From positions 186,001 to 250,000 of the forward strand of contig JAEWPC010000011.1 in NCBI GenBank assembly GCA_023460795.1: 64,000 nt of DNA, written 5' to 3'. Under the pieces are notes generated by a model. The model was not told the DNA's origin, made no database searches, and saw only the letters and a list, made by a program, of their open reading frames with translations. A program made the translations under genes and the position numbers. This document shows, one piece after another, positions 23,417-32,093 of the stretch. This stretch comes from Bacillota bacterium (GTDB lineage: Bacteria > Bacillota > Bacilli > Paenibacillales > Paenibacillaceae). Numbering within the stretch: position 1 is the first letter of the stretch; each line of letters opens with the position of its first letter.

Positions 23417-25240
23417 CTACTGCGAACGGAATTCGGTCAGCACGAACAGCAACGGAGCGTTGTAATCGATGGCGTATTCGTTGCTGGCGTAACTGGAGAC
23501 GTCGTCAATGTAGCTTTTGGCCGGGGATGCCCCTTGCTCGATCACTTTGGCGAGTTCCTGGTCGTCGCCGTACTTGTTCGGGCCGCCTACCATGAGCCCC
23601 GGCACCTTCACGCCGGACATGAGCGAAATCCGGTGATGCGGCTTCAGCGGGTACCGGCTTCCGACGCCCGTCACGTAGCTGATGCCCATCGCGTTGCGGC
23701 CGAGCACGTAATGCAGCTGCTCAAGCGCGCCGTTCACGTAAGCATCGCTCGGTTTCAGCCGATTGGCGAGCAGCAGGATTTCGGCGCTGGCTAGCGCGTT
23801 TTTGTTGGAGCCCCACGTATATTCGTTCGTTGCCAGCGAACTACGGTAACCGTCTTCGGAGATGCGGCCGACGATCGCGTCCGCCGCTTGCGCGATGGCC
23901 GTCGCAGCTTCGTCCCGAACCCCCGACGACGTCATCGAAGCCGTCGCGAGCGCCCATTGCCCGAGCAGCTGGGCGTTGTCGAAGCTTGCGATGCCCGGCG
24001 GCTTGCCGAGCAAGTCGGCGTAGTCGCGCAGAATGGCGGCTTCATACGCCCCGTCGCTCGTCGTCTTGAACAGCTCGGCGAGCGCCCACAGCCTCTCCTC
24101 GCGATCGGTCGCCTTGCTATACGGGCCGGAGCCCGAATCCTGCCCTTCGTCGTAGCGGAAGTACGCGTCCGGATTCGCGCCAAGCCATTCTTGCGCCTTC
24201 TTAGCCCGATTCAGCAGTTCCTTTGCAAATTCCGCGTCGTACGGCTCGAATAATCGCGCGCCCATCGCGGCCGCCCCGGCGAACATCGCCGTTCCGAACG
24301 TCGAGAGCCCGAACACGTACCGGTCCTGCACGTCTTCGGCCGGAAGAATGTACGCCGGGAACGACATCGCGCTCACCTTGTGATACACCGCCCCGTCTTG
24401 CCGTTGCATGCGAAGCATCCAGTCAAGCTCGTACTTGACTTCGGCGAGCAGGTGCGGGGCTTGCGGCGCAGCAGGCCAGAACGCCGTCTCCCGTTCCGTC
24501 AGGAACGAAGCGGCCGCGGCTGCCGGATCGAGCTCGTATGCGGCGAGCAGCTGTCCGACCGTAATCGCCGCTGTCGGCACGTATTTGCCGTAATCGCCCG
24601 CATCGTACCAGCCGCCGCTCGCGTCGATGACGGACGGATGACCCTCGTCCTTGAAAAACAGCTTCGCTTCTTTGTCCTGCTTATGCCCGGCTAGCAGCTT
24701 CAATCCGGTGAAAGGGTCGTCTTGCTCGAAGCTCGCCCGCTGCGCCGTATACGATCTCGCCACCATCTTCCATACGCCGTCGTATACGTCGCCGGCGATC
24801 AAGAACGGATCGGAGCGATTGCCGCCTGCAACCGCTTCGTACGAGCCATCCGTCGCGAGCGAACCGAAATCTGCCCGAGCGACCCAGTCGCCTGAATTCT
24901 CGTCGACCGTCGCGGCAGGGAGTTTGCCCTCCCATACCGGTTCGTCGCCCCCCTGAGCGACAACTTGCACGGCCATTGCCGGGAACGGTTCGTCCGCCGC
25001 GACGACGATCGTCTTCGGCGATTCCGGCAAGTAGCCGACCTGGTCGACATGCAGGCGCAGCCCCTCTATGCGAGGAGAATCGCTCGGTTCCGGAACGGGA
25101 GTATGTTCAACCGTGGCCGTGGCCGACGGCGAAGCCGTAGGAGCCGGTTTGTCGTTGTTGTCGCAGCCCGCCGTTACTGTTCCGAATGCCATCGCAACAG
25201 CCAGTATATACGCTATCGTAGACTTCCTCCGTCTGTTCAA
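23417..25240 (-). CDS. Glycoside hydrolase family 9 (endoglucanase-type) lipoprotein
   Basis: A 607-residue exported enzyme likely acting on beta-1,4-glucans. The N-terminus is a lipoprotein signal with lipobox TAGC (Cys26), then a Thr/Pro/Ser linker, an Ig-like CelD_N domain (about 65-150) and the (alpha/alpha)6 catalytic domain. GH9 landmarks are GGWYDAGDYGKYVPT (catalytic Asp pair), the SYVTGVGSRYPLKPHHR signature and YASNEYAIDYNAPLLF with the acid Glu. The TTG start has GGAGG eight bases upstream. Lipid anchoring keeps it at the cell surface, so it may process oligosaccharides rather than crystalline cellulose. Confidence 0.92.
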   Translation of the reverse strand: MNRRRKSTIAYILAVAMAFGTVTAGCDNNDKPAPTASPSATATVEHTPVPEPSDSPRIEGLRLHVDQVGYLPESPKTIVVAADEPFPAMAVQVVAQGGDEPVWEGKLPAATVDENSGDWVARADFGSLATDGSYEAVAGGNRSDPFLIAGDVYDGVWKMVARSYTAQRASFEQDDPFTGLKLLAGHKQDKEAKLFFKDEGHPSVIDASGGWYDAGDYGKYVPTAAITVGQLLAAYELDPAAAAASFLTERETAFWPAAPQAPHLLAEVKYELDWMLRMQRQDGAVYHKVSAMSFPAYILPAEDVQDRYVFGLSTFGTAMFAGAAAMGARLFEPYDAEFAKELLNRAKKAQEWLGANPDAYFRYDEGQDSGSGPYSKATDREERLWALAELFKTTSDGAYEAAILRDYADLLGKPPGIASFDNAQLLGQWALATASMTSSGVRDEAATAIAQAADAIVGRISEDGYRSSLATNEYTWGSNKNALASAEILLLANRLKPSDAYVNGALEQLHYVLGRNAMGISYVTGVGSRYPLKPHHRISLMSGVKVPGLMVGGPNKYGDDQELAKVIEQGASPAKSYIDDVSSYASNEYAIDYNAPLLFVLTEFRSQ

Positions 25241-25261
25241 AGACAGCCCCTCCCCCGATTG

Positions 25262-25275
25262 GGAAAACGTTATCA
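25262..25275. promoter_or_regulatory. cre-like site upstream of the GH9 gene
   Basis: GGAAAACGTTATCA matches the cre consensus TGWAANCGNTNWCA at 13 of 14 positions and lies 22 bases before the start codon. The surrounding sequence also holds the inverted repeat GAAAACGT/ACGTTTTC. Catabolite repression of an extracellular glucanase would be expected. Confidence 0.5.
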
Positions 25276-25328
25276 AAACTATAACTACGTTTTCGCCTCG
25301 CGCCGATGAAATTCCTCTATCCCGACAA

Positions 25329-26558
25329 CTACTCGCTCAATTTCTTATCGGAAGGTAAGAACATAGCGCACAACCCTAGCAACGGCAAGAAGCTGCAATA
25401 GAACATGACGCTGGACATTCCGAATACGTCAGCCGCCTTACCCAGCGCGACGCCGCCGATCGCGCCCATGCCGAACGCCAGTCCCGTCGTCAAACCGGAC
25501 GCCATGCCGACCTTGGAAGGCATGAGGAATTGCGCATAAACGACCGCGACGGAGAATCCCGACAGGATTACGAATCCCAGCAAGGTGATCGCCGGATAGA
25601 TCAAGAATAGCGGCAAATGCGGAAGCGCGAGCGCGAACGGCGCCGCTCCTGCAATAGAGAAGACGATCATGTTCTTCAGGCCGAACCGATCCGCCAGCAC
25701 CCCGCCGAAATACGTGCCTAATACGCCGGCGGCAAGGAACAGGAATACCGGTACTTGCGCTTGTTCAACCGACAGCCCGTAATCTTCTTCTAGATAGAAC
25801 TGAAAGAAGCTGCTAATGCCGGAATGGTACCACGATCTCGCGAACACGAGAAAAATGAGCAAGCCGAGCGCGAACTTCATCCGAGGGTGGTTCGCAAGCT
25901 CCCGGGCGCTCGTCTTGGAAGCTAGCCGCTCCGCCCGCTCGACTTCCCATTGGGCGAGTTTCTTCTTGTACCAAGGGACAAGACCTGCGCTTATAGCGAT
26001 GGCCATGCCCGCGAGCAGCGTGCCCCATATGGCGCCGAACTGCCCTAGCGGCACGAAGATGAAAATCGTCATGAGAGGCGCGAGCGAGCTGCCCGCGTTG
26101 CCGCCGACCTGGTAGACGGACTGGGCGAATCCGCGCCGTCCGCCAGAGGCGAAGTACACGATGCGCGAGCCTTCGGGATGGAAGATCGCCGAGCCGAAGC
26201 CGATGAACATGACCGCGAAGAGCAAATACCAGAATTGCGGCGCCAGAGCGATGCCGATCATCCCGATCAAGCTCAGAGCCATTCCGATCGGTATCATCAT
26301 CGGCAACGATTTGCGGTCCGAGTAAGCCCCCACGACCGGCTGCATGACCGAAGAGGTCATGTTCAGCATGAATCCGATCCACCCGACTTGCGCATAGGAC
26401 AAATCCAGCGATTTCTGTAAAATCGGAAACAGCGCGGGCACGGTCGCCTGCATGGAGTCGTTCAGCATATGTATCGCGCTGACGGCTAGGAGCACCGGCA
26501 GCACCGTGGTTGCTTGGGCAGCCGCCGACGGAGACCGGGTTTGCGAGATTGAAGCCAT
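25329..26558 (-). CDS. MFS transporter, fosmidomycin resistance (Fsr) type
   Basis: A 409-residue 12-TM major facilitator. The loop motif GAYSDRKSLPMMI follows TM2, and the Fsr-like segment FIGFGSAIFHPEGSRIVYFASGGRRGFAQSVYQVGGNAGSS is split here as FGSAIFHPEGSR and AQSVYQVGGNAG, typical of Fsr homologues. The second half has GVLADRFGLKN. Drug or sugar-phosphate export is possible; the substrate is not shown by the sequence. GGGGGAAG precedes the ATG. It lies between the GH9 and the queuosine precursor transporter genes, likely in a separate transcript. Confidence 0.87.
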   Translation of the reverse strand: MASISQTRSPSAAAQATTVLPVLLAVSAIHMLNDSMQATVPALFPILQKSLDLSYAQVGWIGFMLNMTSSVMQPVVGAYSDRKSLPMMIPIGMALSLIGMIGIALAPQFWYLLFAVMFIGFGSAIFHPEGSRIVYFASGGRRGFAQSVYQVGGNAGSSLAPLMTIFIFVPLGQFGAIWGTLLAGMAIAISAGLVPWYKKKLAQWEVERAERLASKTSARELANHPRMKFALGLLIFLVFARSWYHSGISSFFQFYLEEDYGLSVEQAQVPVFLFLAAGVLGTYFGGVLADRFGLKNMIVFSIAGAAPFALALPHLPLFLIYPAITLLGFVILSGFSVAVVYAQFLMPSKVGMASGLTTGLAFGMGAIGGVALGKAADVFGMSSVMFYCSFLPLLGLCAMFLPSDKKLSE

Positions 26559-26595
26559 CGTACTTCCCCCTTGTCGCGGGTAACGCCTTGCTAAT

Positions 26596-27312
26596 CTATT
26601 GCACGGAAGCTTCCTCTTCCTTGAATTTAAAGCTTCTAGCGATATAGATGACAGGCGTGCACGCTACGGATATGACGAATTTAATGAGATAAGTCGTAAG
26701 CGCGATCTCGCGCCATACGCCCCAAGTATAATCATCGTTGCCGAAGATAGGCGCGAACGCGATCGTGCAGAACACGAGCGTATCGACGAGCTGGCTTAAG
26801 CCGATGCTTCCGTTCAGACGAAGCCACAGCTGATTTCTTGCCGGGTATCGGCGCTTCAGCCTGCTGAACACCTGCACGTCGAGCGTCTGGCTGACGGCGT
26901 ATGCGGCCAAGCTGCCTAGCGCGATGCGGGGCATTAAGCCGAATATCGTCTCCATCGACTCTTGGGCGATATCGGACTCTTGCGGCGTGAACTTCAGCAC
27001 CATCTGCATGAGGATCGTGGACATGACGAGGATGAAGAACCCGAACCAGACCGCTTTCCTGGCTTCCTTCGCTCCATACTTCTCGTTGATCAAGTCCGTC
27101 GTCAAATAAATCGTGCCGTAAATCGTATTGCCGAGCGTCATGACGAGGCCGAACAGCTCGATCGTCTTCACGACCTGAATGTTGGCCAGCACGACCGCCG
27201 CGCCGATCCAGGCATACAGCCCTTGCTTCCCGAACAACCGGTAACCGATCAGGAATAACGCGAAGTTGACCAGGACGAATAAGGCGCCCCAGCCGAGATT
27301 AAACGTGAACAT
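26596..27312 (-). CDS. Queuosine precursor transporter (YhhQ/COG1738 family)
   Basis: A 238-residue membrane protein with six or seven TM segments. The family block VMTLGNTIYGTIYLTTDLINEKYGAKEARKAVWFGFF is present as GNTIYGTIYLTTDLINEKYG and ARKAVWFGFF; members import queuine or preQ0/preQ1-type bases for tRNA modification. GGAGG lies nine bases before the ATG, embedded in a structured GC-rich leader. It ends 37 bases before the Fsr-like gene, so the two may be co-transcribed. Confidence 0.87.
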   Translation of the reverse strand: MFTFNLGWGALFVLVNFALFLIGYRLFGKQGLYAWIGAAVVLANIQVVKTIELFGLVMTLGNTIYGTIYLTTDLINEKYGAKEARKAVWFGFFILVMSTILMQMVLKFTPQESDIAQESMETIFGLMPRIALGSLAAYAVSQTLDVQVFSRLKRRYPARNQLWLRLNGSIGLSQLVDTLVFCTIAFAPIFGNDDYTWGVWREIALTTYLIKFVISVACTPVIYIARSFKFKEEEASVQ

Positions 27313-27320
27313 CGTGAATC

Positions 27321-27361
27321 TACCTCCTAGTTTTGGTGACGCGGGAGTTCGCGAACCGCGG
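27321..27361 (-). promoter_or_regulatory. Structured leader, weak resemblance to a preQ1-I riboswitch
   Basis: On the minus strand CGCGG-TTC...-CCGCG is followed by CCAAAACTAGGAGG, recalling the preQ1-I layout (short stem, UUC loop, A-rich tail ending at the ribosome site). The loop-to-tail pairing of the known pseudoknot (UAG with CUA) is not present, so this may be just a hairpin. Confidence 0.28.
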
Positions 27362-27396
27362 TTCCGCTATACGGAACGACTCATTATAACACACAA

Positions 27397-27437
27397 GAAA
27401 AAACCGGAGAGACGGAATATCGCTCCGCTCGTCCGGT
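27397..27437 (-). terminator. Rho-independent terminator of the EmrB-like gene
   Basis: A 14-bp stem with two mismatches (ACCGGAGAGACGGA and partner) followed on the minus strand by TTTTTT. Confidence 0.85.
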
Positions 27438-27445
27438 TATGGGCA

Positions 27446-28903
27446 TTATGCCGCTTCTTCGGCTTTCGTATCGTCGCTCAATGGTTTGACTTTGCGATTG
27501 AACAACGCCAGCGGAAGCGCGATCGCCGCGATGAACGTCGCCAGCAGATAGACGTCGTTGACGCTCATCGTGAACGCCATGTTCGCGATGAATCCTTGGT
27601 CCGTCTCTCCGCTCATCGCGAGGTTCGTACCGTGCGTCGTGCCGCGCGACGCGAGCATCGTCGTGAATACCGCGATCGCGAACGAGCCGAACACGTTGCG
27701 CGTCCAGTTCATGATCGCGGATGCATGGCCGCTCAGTTCCCTTGGCACAAGCTCCATGCCCGCGTTGCTCGAAGGCATCATGACCATCGCGATTCCGAGG
27801 TTGCGCACCGTCATCCAGACGATGACGTACGTATGCGAGATATCGATGCTGAGCCAGCTTAGCATCAGCGTCCCGACGGTCAGCAGCGCGATGCCGACGA
27901 TCATCAGAATGCGCGGGCCGACGGAGCTGTAAAGCTTGCCGACGATCGGCATGATCAGCGCCATCGCAAGAGAAGCAGGCAGCAGGATCAGCCCGGTATC
28001 CATCGCCGACACGGATTGCACGCGCTGCAGGAATACCGGCGTCAGAAGCGTGCCGGAGTATAGGCTGATCGTCAGAATGTTGGCAATGACCGTGTTGAGG
28101 GTATATCGTCCGTTCTTGAACACTTTCAGATTAAGCAGCGGGTGCTTCGCGGTCAACTCCCGCCAGATGAACAGCAGCAGCGTAACGACGCCGAATACGA
28201 GAAGTCCGATGACTTTCCACGTATCCCAGCCCCACTTATGCCCTTGACCCAGCGCGAGCAAGAGCGAGGAGCTGCTGACGATAACGAGGATAAACCCGAG
28301 CGCGTCGAACGACTTCGGCACGCTAAGCCGATAATAAGGAATGTACATCGCCACGCATACGATGGCGATCAGACCGATCGGAATGTTCATGAGGAACAGC
28401 CATTGCCAGTCGTAGTGCTGAAGCAGCCATCCGGCAAGCGTAGGTCCGAAGGCAGGCGCCATCATCGAAGCCAGTCCCCATAGCGCCACGGCCATCGGTT
28501 GCTTCTCTCGCGGAATGACTTGATAGATGATCGACATCGTCGCCGGCAGGATCAACCCGCTGAACGCGCCTTGAACGACGCGGAAAGCGATCAGCGCGAA
28601 TTCGTTCCACGCCACCGCGCACAAACCGGATGCGAGCGTAAAGCCGACAAGGGAGTACAGATAGACTCGCTTATAGCTGAACCTCTCGCCCAAGTAACCG
28701 ACGATCGGAGCGAACGTGCCCATCGCGAGCATGAACCCGGTCATCGTCCAAGTGATCGTGTCGAGCGAAGTTTCGAAATGCTTGCCGAGCAATTCCAAAG
28801 CGAGCGTAATCGTGCTGGAAGCCAGAATGCATAAAAAAGAGCCGACAAAAATCGCAACCATAATCGGCCAAAAACGTACTGTCTGATTGGAATCGTTACT
28901 CAT
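27446..28903 (-). CDS. MFS drug transporter, EmrB/QacA (DHA2) type
   Basis: A 485-residue, 14-TM multidrug exporter. DHA2 landmarks: LDTITWTMTGFMLAMG near the TM1-2 region, GYLGERFSYKRVYL loop, the antiporter motif C-like GLASMMAPAFGPTLAGWL and NIPIGL. The start MSNDSNQ has GGAG eight bases upstream. It is divergent from a PadR-type gene with a PadR-like palindrome between them, so it is probably induced when the regulator senses a toxic or phenolic compound. A terminator follows. Confidence 0.9.
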   Translation of the reverse strand: MSNDSNQTVRFWPIMVAIFVGSFLCILASSTITLALELLGKHFETSLDTITWTMTGFMLAMGTFAPIVGYLGERFSYKRVYLYSLVGFTLASGLCAVAWNEFALIAFRVVQGAFSGLILPATMSIIYQVIPREKQPMAVALWGLASMMAPAFGPTLAGWLLQHYDWQWLFLMNIPIGLIAIVCVAMYIPYYRLSVPKSFDALGFILVIVSSSSLLLALGQGHKWGWDTWKVIGLLVFGVVTLLLFIWRELTAKHPLLNLKVFKNGRYTLNTVIANILTISLYSGTLLTPVFLQRVQSVSAMDTGLILLPASLAMALIMPIVGKLYSSVGPRILMIVGIALLTVGTLMLSWLSIDISHTYVIVWMTVRNLGIAMVMMPSSNAGMELVPRELSGHASAIMNWTRNVFGSFAIAVFTTMLASRGTTHGTNLAMSGETDQGFIANMAFTMSVNDVYLLATFIAAIALPLALFNRKVKPLSDDTKAEEAA

Positions 28904-28934
28904 GAATCCCGCTCCACATCCTCGTATGATCTTT

Positions 28935-28950
28935 ATGTATCTATTTACAT
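28935..28950. promoter_or_regulatory. Putative PadR operator (ATGT-N8-ACAT)
   Basis: ATGT, eight bases, ACAT is the core of described PadR operators. It lies in an AT-rich stretch between the EmrB-like start and the padR-type start, about 30 bases upstream of the former. Confidence 0.65.
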
Positions 28951-29027
28951 ATAAAAAATAGTGCATTTTATATTACTATGGCTTAGGAATATATGTCAAA
29001 GATAACTTGCGCCACGGAGGCTCCAAG

Positions 29028-29588
29028 ATGAACACCTTATCTTACGGTTTGTTAAGCATACTCTCTCAGGCTTCGTTCTCCGGGTACGATCTGATGCTAA
29101 GGACGCAGCCGTTCTGGCCGGCTAAGCACAGCCAGATTTACCCCCTGCTGGCGAGATTGGTGAAGGAAGAGTACGTCCGTTTCGAGCACGTGGCCCAGAG
29201 CGACAAGCCCGATAAAAAGGTCTATTCTCTTACCGATAAAGGCGAACAAGCGCTTCGGGAATGGCTGCGCGAGCCGGCGGGGGATCCTGTCACGCGGGAT
29301 GAACTCATGTTGAAGGCGTACTGCTTGTCCTATACGGATCCGGAGGGCGCGACACGGCTGTTCGCCGAACGATTGGAATATTACCGCAAGAAGCGGAGCA
29401 GTCTCGAGGATACCGCTCGCCGCTTGCGCGTTCAAGGGGATTTCCCCGTCGACGGTACGGCACCGCCCTTCGAATCCAAGCGCTTCGGCACCTATATCCT
29501 GCTTGAGAAAGCGCTCCGAACCGTTCGCATGAATATCGAATGGACGGAATGGACGCTTACGCTGATCGCGAACTCCCGCGAAAGATAA
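29028..29588 (+). CDS. PadR family transcriptional regulator
   Basis: A 186-residue regulator with an N-terminal winged helix (about 1-80: MNTLSYGLLSILSQASFSGYDL, SQIYPLLARLVKEEYV, KKVYSLTDKGEQALREWL) and a C-terminal Vir-type helical dimerisation domain (about 90-180). This is the long PadR subfamily 1. GGAGG lies seven bases before the chosen ATG. It is divergent from the EmrB-like exporter and probably represses it through the ATGT/ACAT site. Phenolic-acid sensing is known for the founding member, but the ligand here is unknown. Confidence 0.9.
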   Translation: MNTLSYGLLSILSQASFSGYDLMLRTQPFWPAKHSQIYPLLARLVKEEYVRFEHVAQSDKPDKKVYSLTDKGEQALREWLREPAGDPVTRDELMLKAYCLSYTDPEGATRLFAERLEYYRKKRSSLEDTARRLRVQGDFPVDGTAPPFESKRFGTYILLEKALRTVRMNIEWTEWTLTLIANSRER

Positions 29589-29590
29589 TT

Positions 29591-29628
29591 CGCGCTTGGT
29601 CACCGAGCCTATCCGTGACCAAGCGCGT
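29591..29628 (+). terminator. Terminator of the PadR-type gene
   Basis: A perfect 13-bp stem (CGCGCTTGGTCAC and complement) with an 11-base loop; the T tract is short (TTTAT). Confidence 0.75.
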
Positions 29629-29641
29629 TTATCGTTACGGG

Positions 29642-31036
29642 TTAACCCCCGGCTTTTCTCCTGACGATCTTCCGTCTGGCGACTTTACGGACAACCGCCT
29701 TCCTCTTCGCGGACTTGCTCTTCCTGACCGTTCTCCTTATGGCGTTCTTGCCCGCTGCCGACCGGGATGCAACTCCCTTGCTCGCTCTGCGAGCTTTGGA
29801 CTTGCGTTTCAATTTCCTCTTCTTCCTGATTCCCCTATGCCAGATCGGAGCAGGAGGCGATGCTTCCATGCTTGAGATAGGCGCAGGAACCGTCGGTACC
29901 GGAGGGTCAGCGACCTCGACGGGCTCCGACGGCGCAACGACCTCGACGGACTGCGACGGCGCAACGACGACCGGAACCTCCGGACGGACGGGCGCTGCCG
30001 GTGCGCTTAGCGGCCGTTGAACCGGTCGAACGGGCTGAACCGGCTGCCGGGTTTCCGCGGAAGCAGCGACGGACGGCACGGATAACAGCGGCGTCGATGG
30101 CCTGGCGGAGGGTTGCGTTGTCGGGGCGACGGGAGCGGTCGGTATAGTAGTCGCAACGGCGGACGGTTCTTGCGAACCTTCCTCTGACAGGGCTTTACGG
30201 ACTTCCTCTCTCTTCGGTCTTTCGCCGAGCGAGGCTCTCTCTACGTCTTCTCTTGTCCTGCGCAGGCTTCTTTCGGACTCCTCGATTTTCCCGCGTTTCC
30301 TCCGCTCATCCCTCGGATCGATTGGACGGGCAGGCCTGATCTTGCTAGGCATCAATGGAGGAAGCGACGTCTGAGGCAATTCCGCTGCCGGTTCCGCAAC
30401 GGGTTCGGCTGCGGTTTCCTCTACTGATTCCGCTACTGTTTCCTCTGCAGGCTCGTCGATCACTTCGAATACATCCTCGGGCACCTCGGAAGCTACAGGC
30501 TCAACAGGATCGATTGGCGTTTCCGGCGCGATAGAAGCAACCGGCTCGACCACCGGATTTGCGCCCGGCGCTTCCGTTGCCCGGCTAAACGGAACGGTCT
30601 TCCCTAGCTCCGCGCGAATCAGATTACGCCATTCGGTTTCCTCGTCGGATGACGGGACTTCGCCAGCCTTATGCGCGGCTTCAACGACTTCCGCCTCTCG
30701 CGACGGCTCGGGCTCGGTTACCTCGATCGTACCGACGGTCTCCCCTTCATCAATCGGCACTAGTCTTGCTTCTTCCACTTCGGGCTTGGAGGGCTCCTTC
30801 GCCTCGTCTTCGGCCTGAATCGTCGCTACCATCTCCTCAACCTGAGCCGCATCCGTTTCCTCGTTTGTCTTTTTCCTTCTCGTGCGCCTTGGCTTCGGCT
30901 CTATCGTCTCGCCCTCCGCAGGTTCCTTCGGCTTGCGCCCCCGCTTCTTCGGCACTACCGCCTCCTGCGCGGGAACGGCTTCGGACGCTGCCTCTTCCGT
31001 CTCTATTGCCGGCGATTCGTCAATATTGTCGCTCAC
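29642..31036 (-). CDS. Intrinsically disordered AT-hook-like protein with histone H1-like basic tail
   Basis: A 464-residue low-complexity protein, not assigned to a family. The N-terminus is acidic but carries an AT-hook-like core KKRGRKPKEPAEG near residues 30-42 and the basic patch KPRRTRRKK. The middle (about 60-300) is Glu/Pro/Val rich with an Arg/Glu mixed-charge segment near 240-290. A Pro/Ala/Val-rich linker leads to an extremely basic tail (from about 410) of Arg/Lys/Ala repeats such as RRTVRKSKSAKRKAVVRKVARRK. No transmembrane or signal segment exists. The likely role is binding DNA or another polyanion. The GTG start has GGGAGG upstream. It is divergent from the TPR-like gene at 31283. 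Confidence 0.7.
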   Translation of the reverse strand: MSDNIDESPAIETEEAASEAVPAQEAVVPKKRGRKPKEPAEGETIEPKPRRTRRKKTNEETDAAQVEEMVATIQAEDEAKEPSKPEVEEARLVPIDEGETVGTIEVTEPEPSREAEVVEAAHKAGEVPSSDEETEWRNLIRAELGKTVPFSRATEAPGANPVVEPVASIAPETPIDPVEPVASEVPEDVFEVIDEPAEETVAESVEETAAEPVAEPAAELPQTSLPPLMPSKIRPARPIDPRDERRKRGKIEESERSLRRTREDVERASLGERPKREEVRKALSEEGSQEPSAVATTIPTAPVAPTTQPSARPSTPLLSVPSVAASAETRQPVQPVRPVQRPLSAPAAPVRPEVPVVVAPSQSVEVVAPSEPVEVADPPVPTVPAPISSMEASPPAPIWHRGIRKKRKLKRKSKARRASKGVASRSAAGKNAIRRTVRKSKSAKRKAVVRKVARRKIVRRKAGG

Positions 31037-31282
31037 TCTGTTGCCTCCCTATTGCGGTCTGAAATCATACTAGCGAATAAACGCTCCTTTACTATGTTTA
31101 TGTAGTCGGACGCACATGGGGAATCTGCCGAAGCAACTTTTCTTGCGCGTTGTTCCGAATGTCGGAATGCCTATTTTTCGCCGAACGCAAACACTTGTCT
31201 ATCTCGTAACCACATGCACCCAACACTAAATCTATCGAATCGCCATAACGTGTGAATGTAATTATGGTCTGGAGGTAGAGCA
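31037..31282. promoter_or_regulatory. Divergent promoter region between the AT-hook-like gene and the TPR-like unit
   Basis: This 246-base gap is more AT-rich than its flanks and must hold promoters for both directions. No clear -35/-10 pair or operator palindrome was found. Confidence 0.35.
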
Positions 31283-31795
31283 ATGGCAGGTGACAACGCC
31301 TTTAAAGCACGTTTAGACGAAGCAATCAAGCGCCATAGCAAGGGCATTCATGGAGATCGCCTGGCGGCCGCCGACGCGTACTCCAGGTTGTCCGAATTGC
31401 GCAAGGCCGACCCGAACGACGCGTTGACCGAAGCTTATTACGGCAGCTCGCTGGCTTTAATGGCGCGGGACGAGACGAGAATATTGGACAAAGCGGACAA
31501 GGCTAACCAAGGCTTGGCCTCGCTGGATCGCGCCGTTACGATGGCTCCGGGCAACGCGGTCATTCGGCTCATACGCGCGAACGTCTGTCTTCGGCTGCCC
31601 GAGGATTTTTTCGGCCGGACGCAGACCGCTATTAGCGACTTCAATGAATTGCTTACGCGCAATCAGAAGAAACCGGGGTATCTCACGCCCGTTCAGCACA
31701 AGGAAGTGCTCCAAGGGCTTGCGAAGGCTTACGAATCGATAGGGAAGTTAAGCCAAGCCAAAGCCGTCAGACAGCAGCTCTCCCAGCTTCGCTGA
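31283..31795 (+). CDS. TPR-like helical repeat protein (170 aa)
   Basis: A soluble, all-helical protein. It shows TPR-type segments: DALTEAYYGSSLALMARDE, ANQGLASLDRAVTMAPGNAVIRLIRANVCLRLPEDFFGR, TAISDFNELLTRN, and VLQGLAKAYESIGKLSQAKAVRQQL. The same layout occurs in the protein at 32083 and, more distantly, in the C-terminal part of the ligase at 33771. GGAGG lies seven bases before the ATG. It begins a four-gene unit that ends at the terminator at 33133. The role is probably protein-protein contact; no catalytic motif is visible. Confidence 0.7.
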   Translation: MAGDNAFKARLDEAIKRHSKGIHGDRLAAADAYSRLSELRKADPNDALTEAYYGSSLALMARDETRILDKADKANQGLASLDRAVTMAPGNAVIRLIRANVCLRLPEDFFGRTQTAISDFNELLTRNQKKPGYLTPVQHKEVLQGLAKAYESIGKLSQAKAVRQQLSQLR

Positions 31796-31835
31796 TGAAA
31801 TAATCGTTAACCATTACGAAAGGATGCGAGCAAGG

Positions 31836-32093
31836 ATGGAAAGAAATCCGAAATTGGAAAAGGCAAGCAGAGCTCTGTTCGTCGTCAGTCTCGTGCTCGG
31901 TATCGTCATGCTCATTCTGTCCGCGCTCGCCATCGCGCTGGCCGCGTTCAGAAATCGCGGTCAAACCGAGGAACCGCTTGAACGGAAAGCCATTGACGAT
32001 GCCCCGCGCGCTTACGACAACCAGTTACGCTTAATCGAAACGACGGACTCTAAGAAACGATTAAGAGGGGAGCGAACCCATCGTGGGGGCTAA
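31836..32093 (+). CDS. Small single-TM membrane protein (85 aa)
   Basis: One strong hydrophobic segment (ALFVVSLVLGIVMLILSALAIALAAF, about residues 13-38) is flanked by basic residues and followed by a charged C-terminal tail of about 45 residues. The ATG chosen has AAAGGA at a workable distance; an ATG four codons earlier is possible. Its 3' end overlaps the next gene by 11 bases, indicating coupled translation. No family was recognised. It may anchor the neighbouring TPR-like proteins to the membrane, which is inference from context. Confidence 0.6.
   Translation: MERNPKLEKASRALFVVSLVLGIVMLILSALAIALAAFRNRGQTEEPLERKAIDDAPRAYDNQLRLIETTDSKKRLRGERTHRGG

Noticed and set aside
31037..31282. Origin or plasmid-partition site because of the adjacent DNA-binding-like protein
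   Set aside because: No DnaA boxes, iterons or parS-like palindromes were seen.
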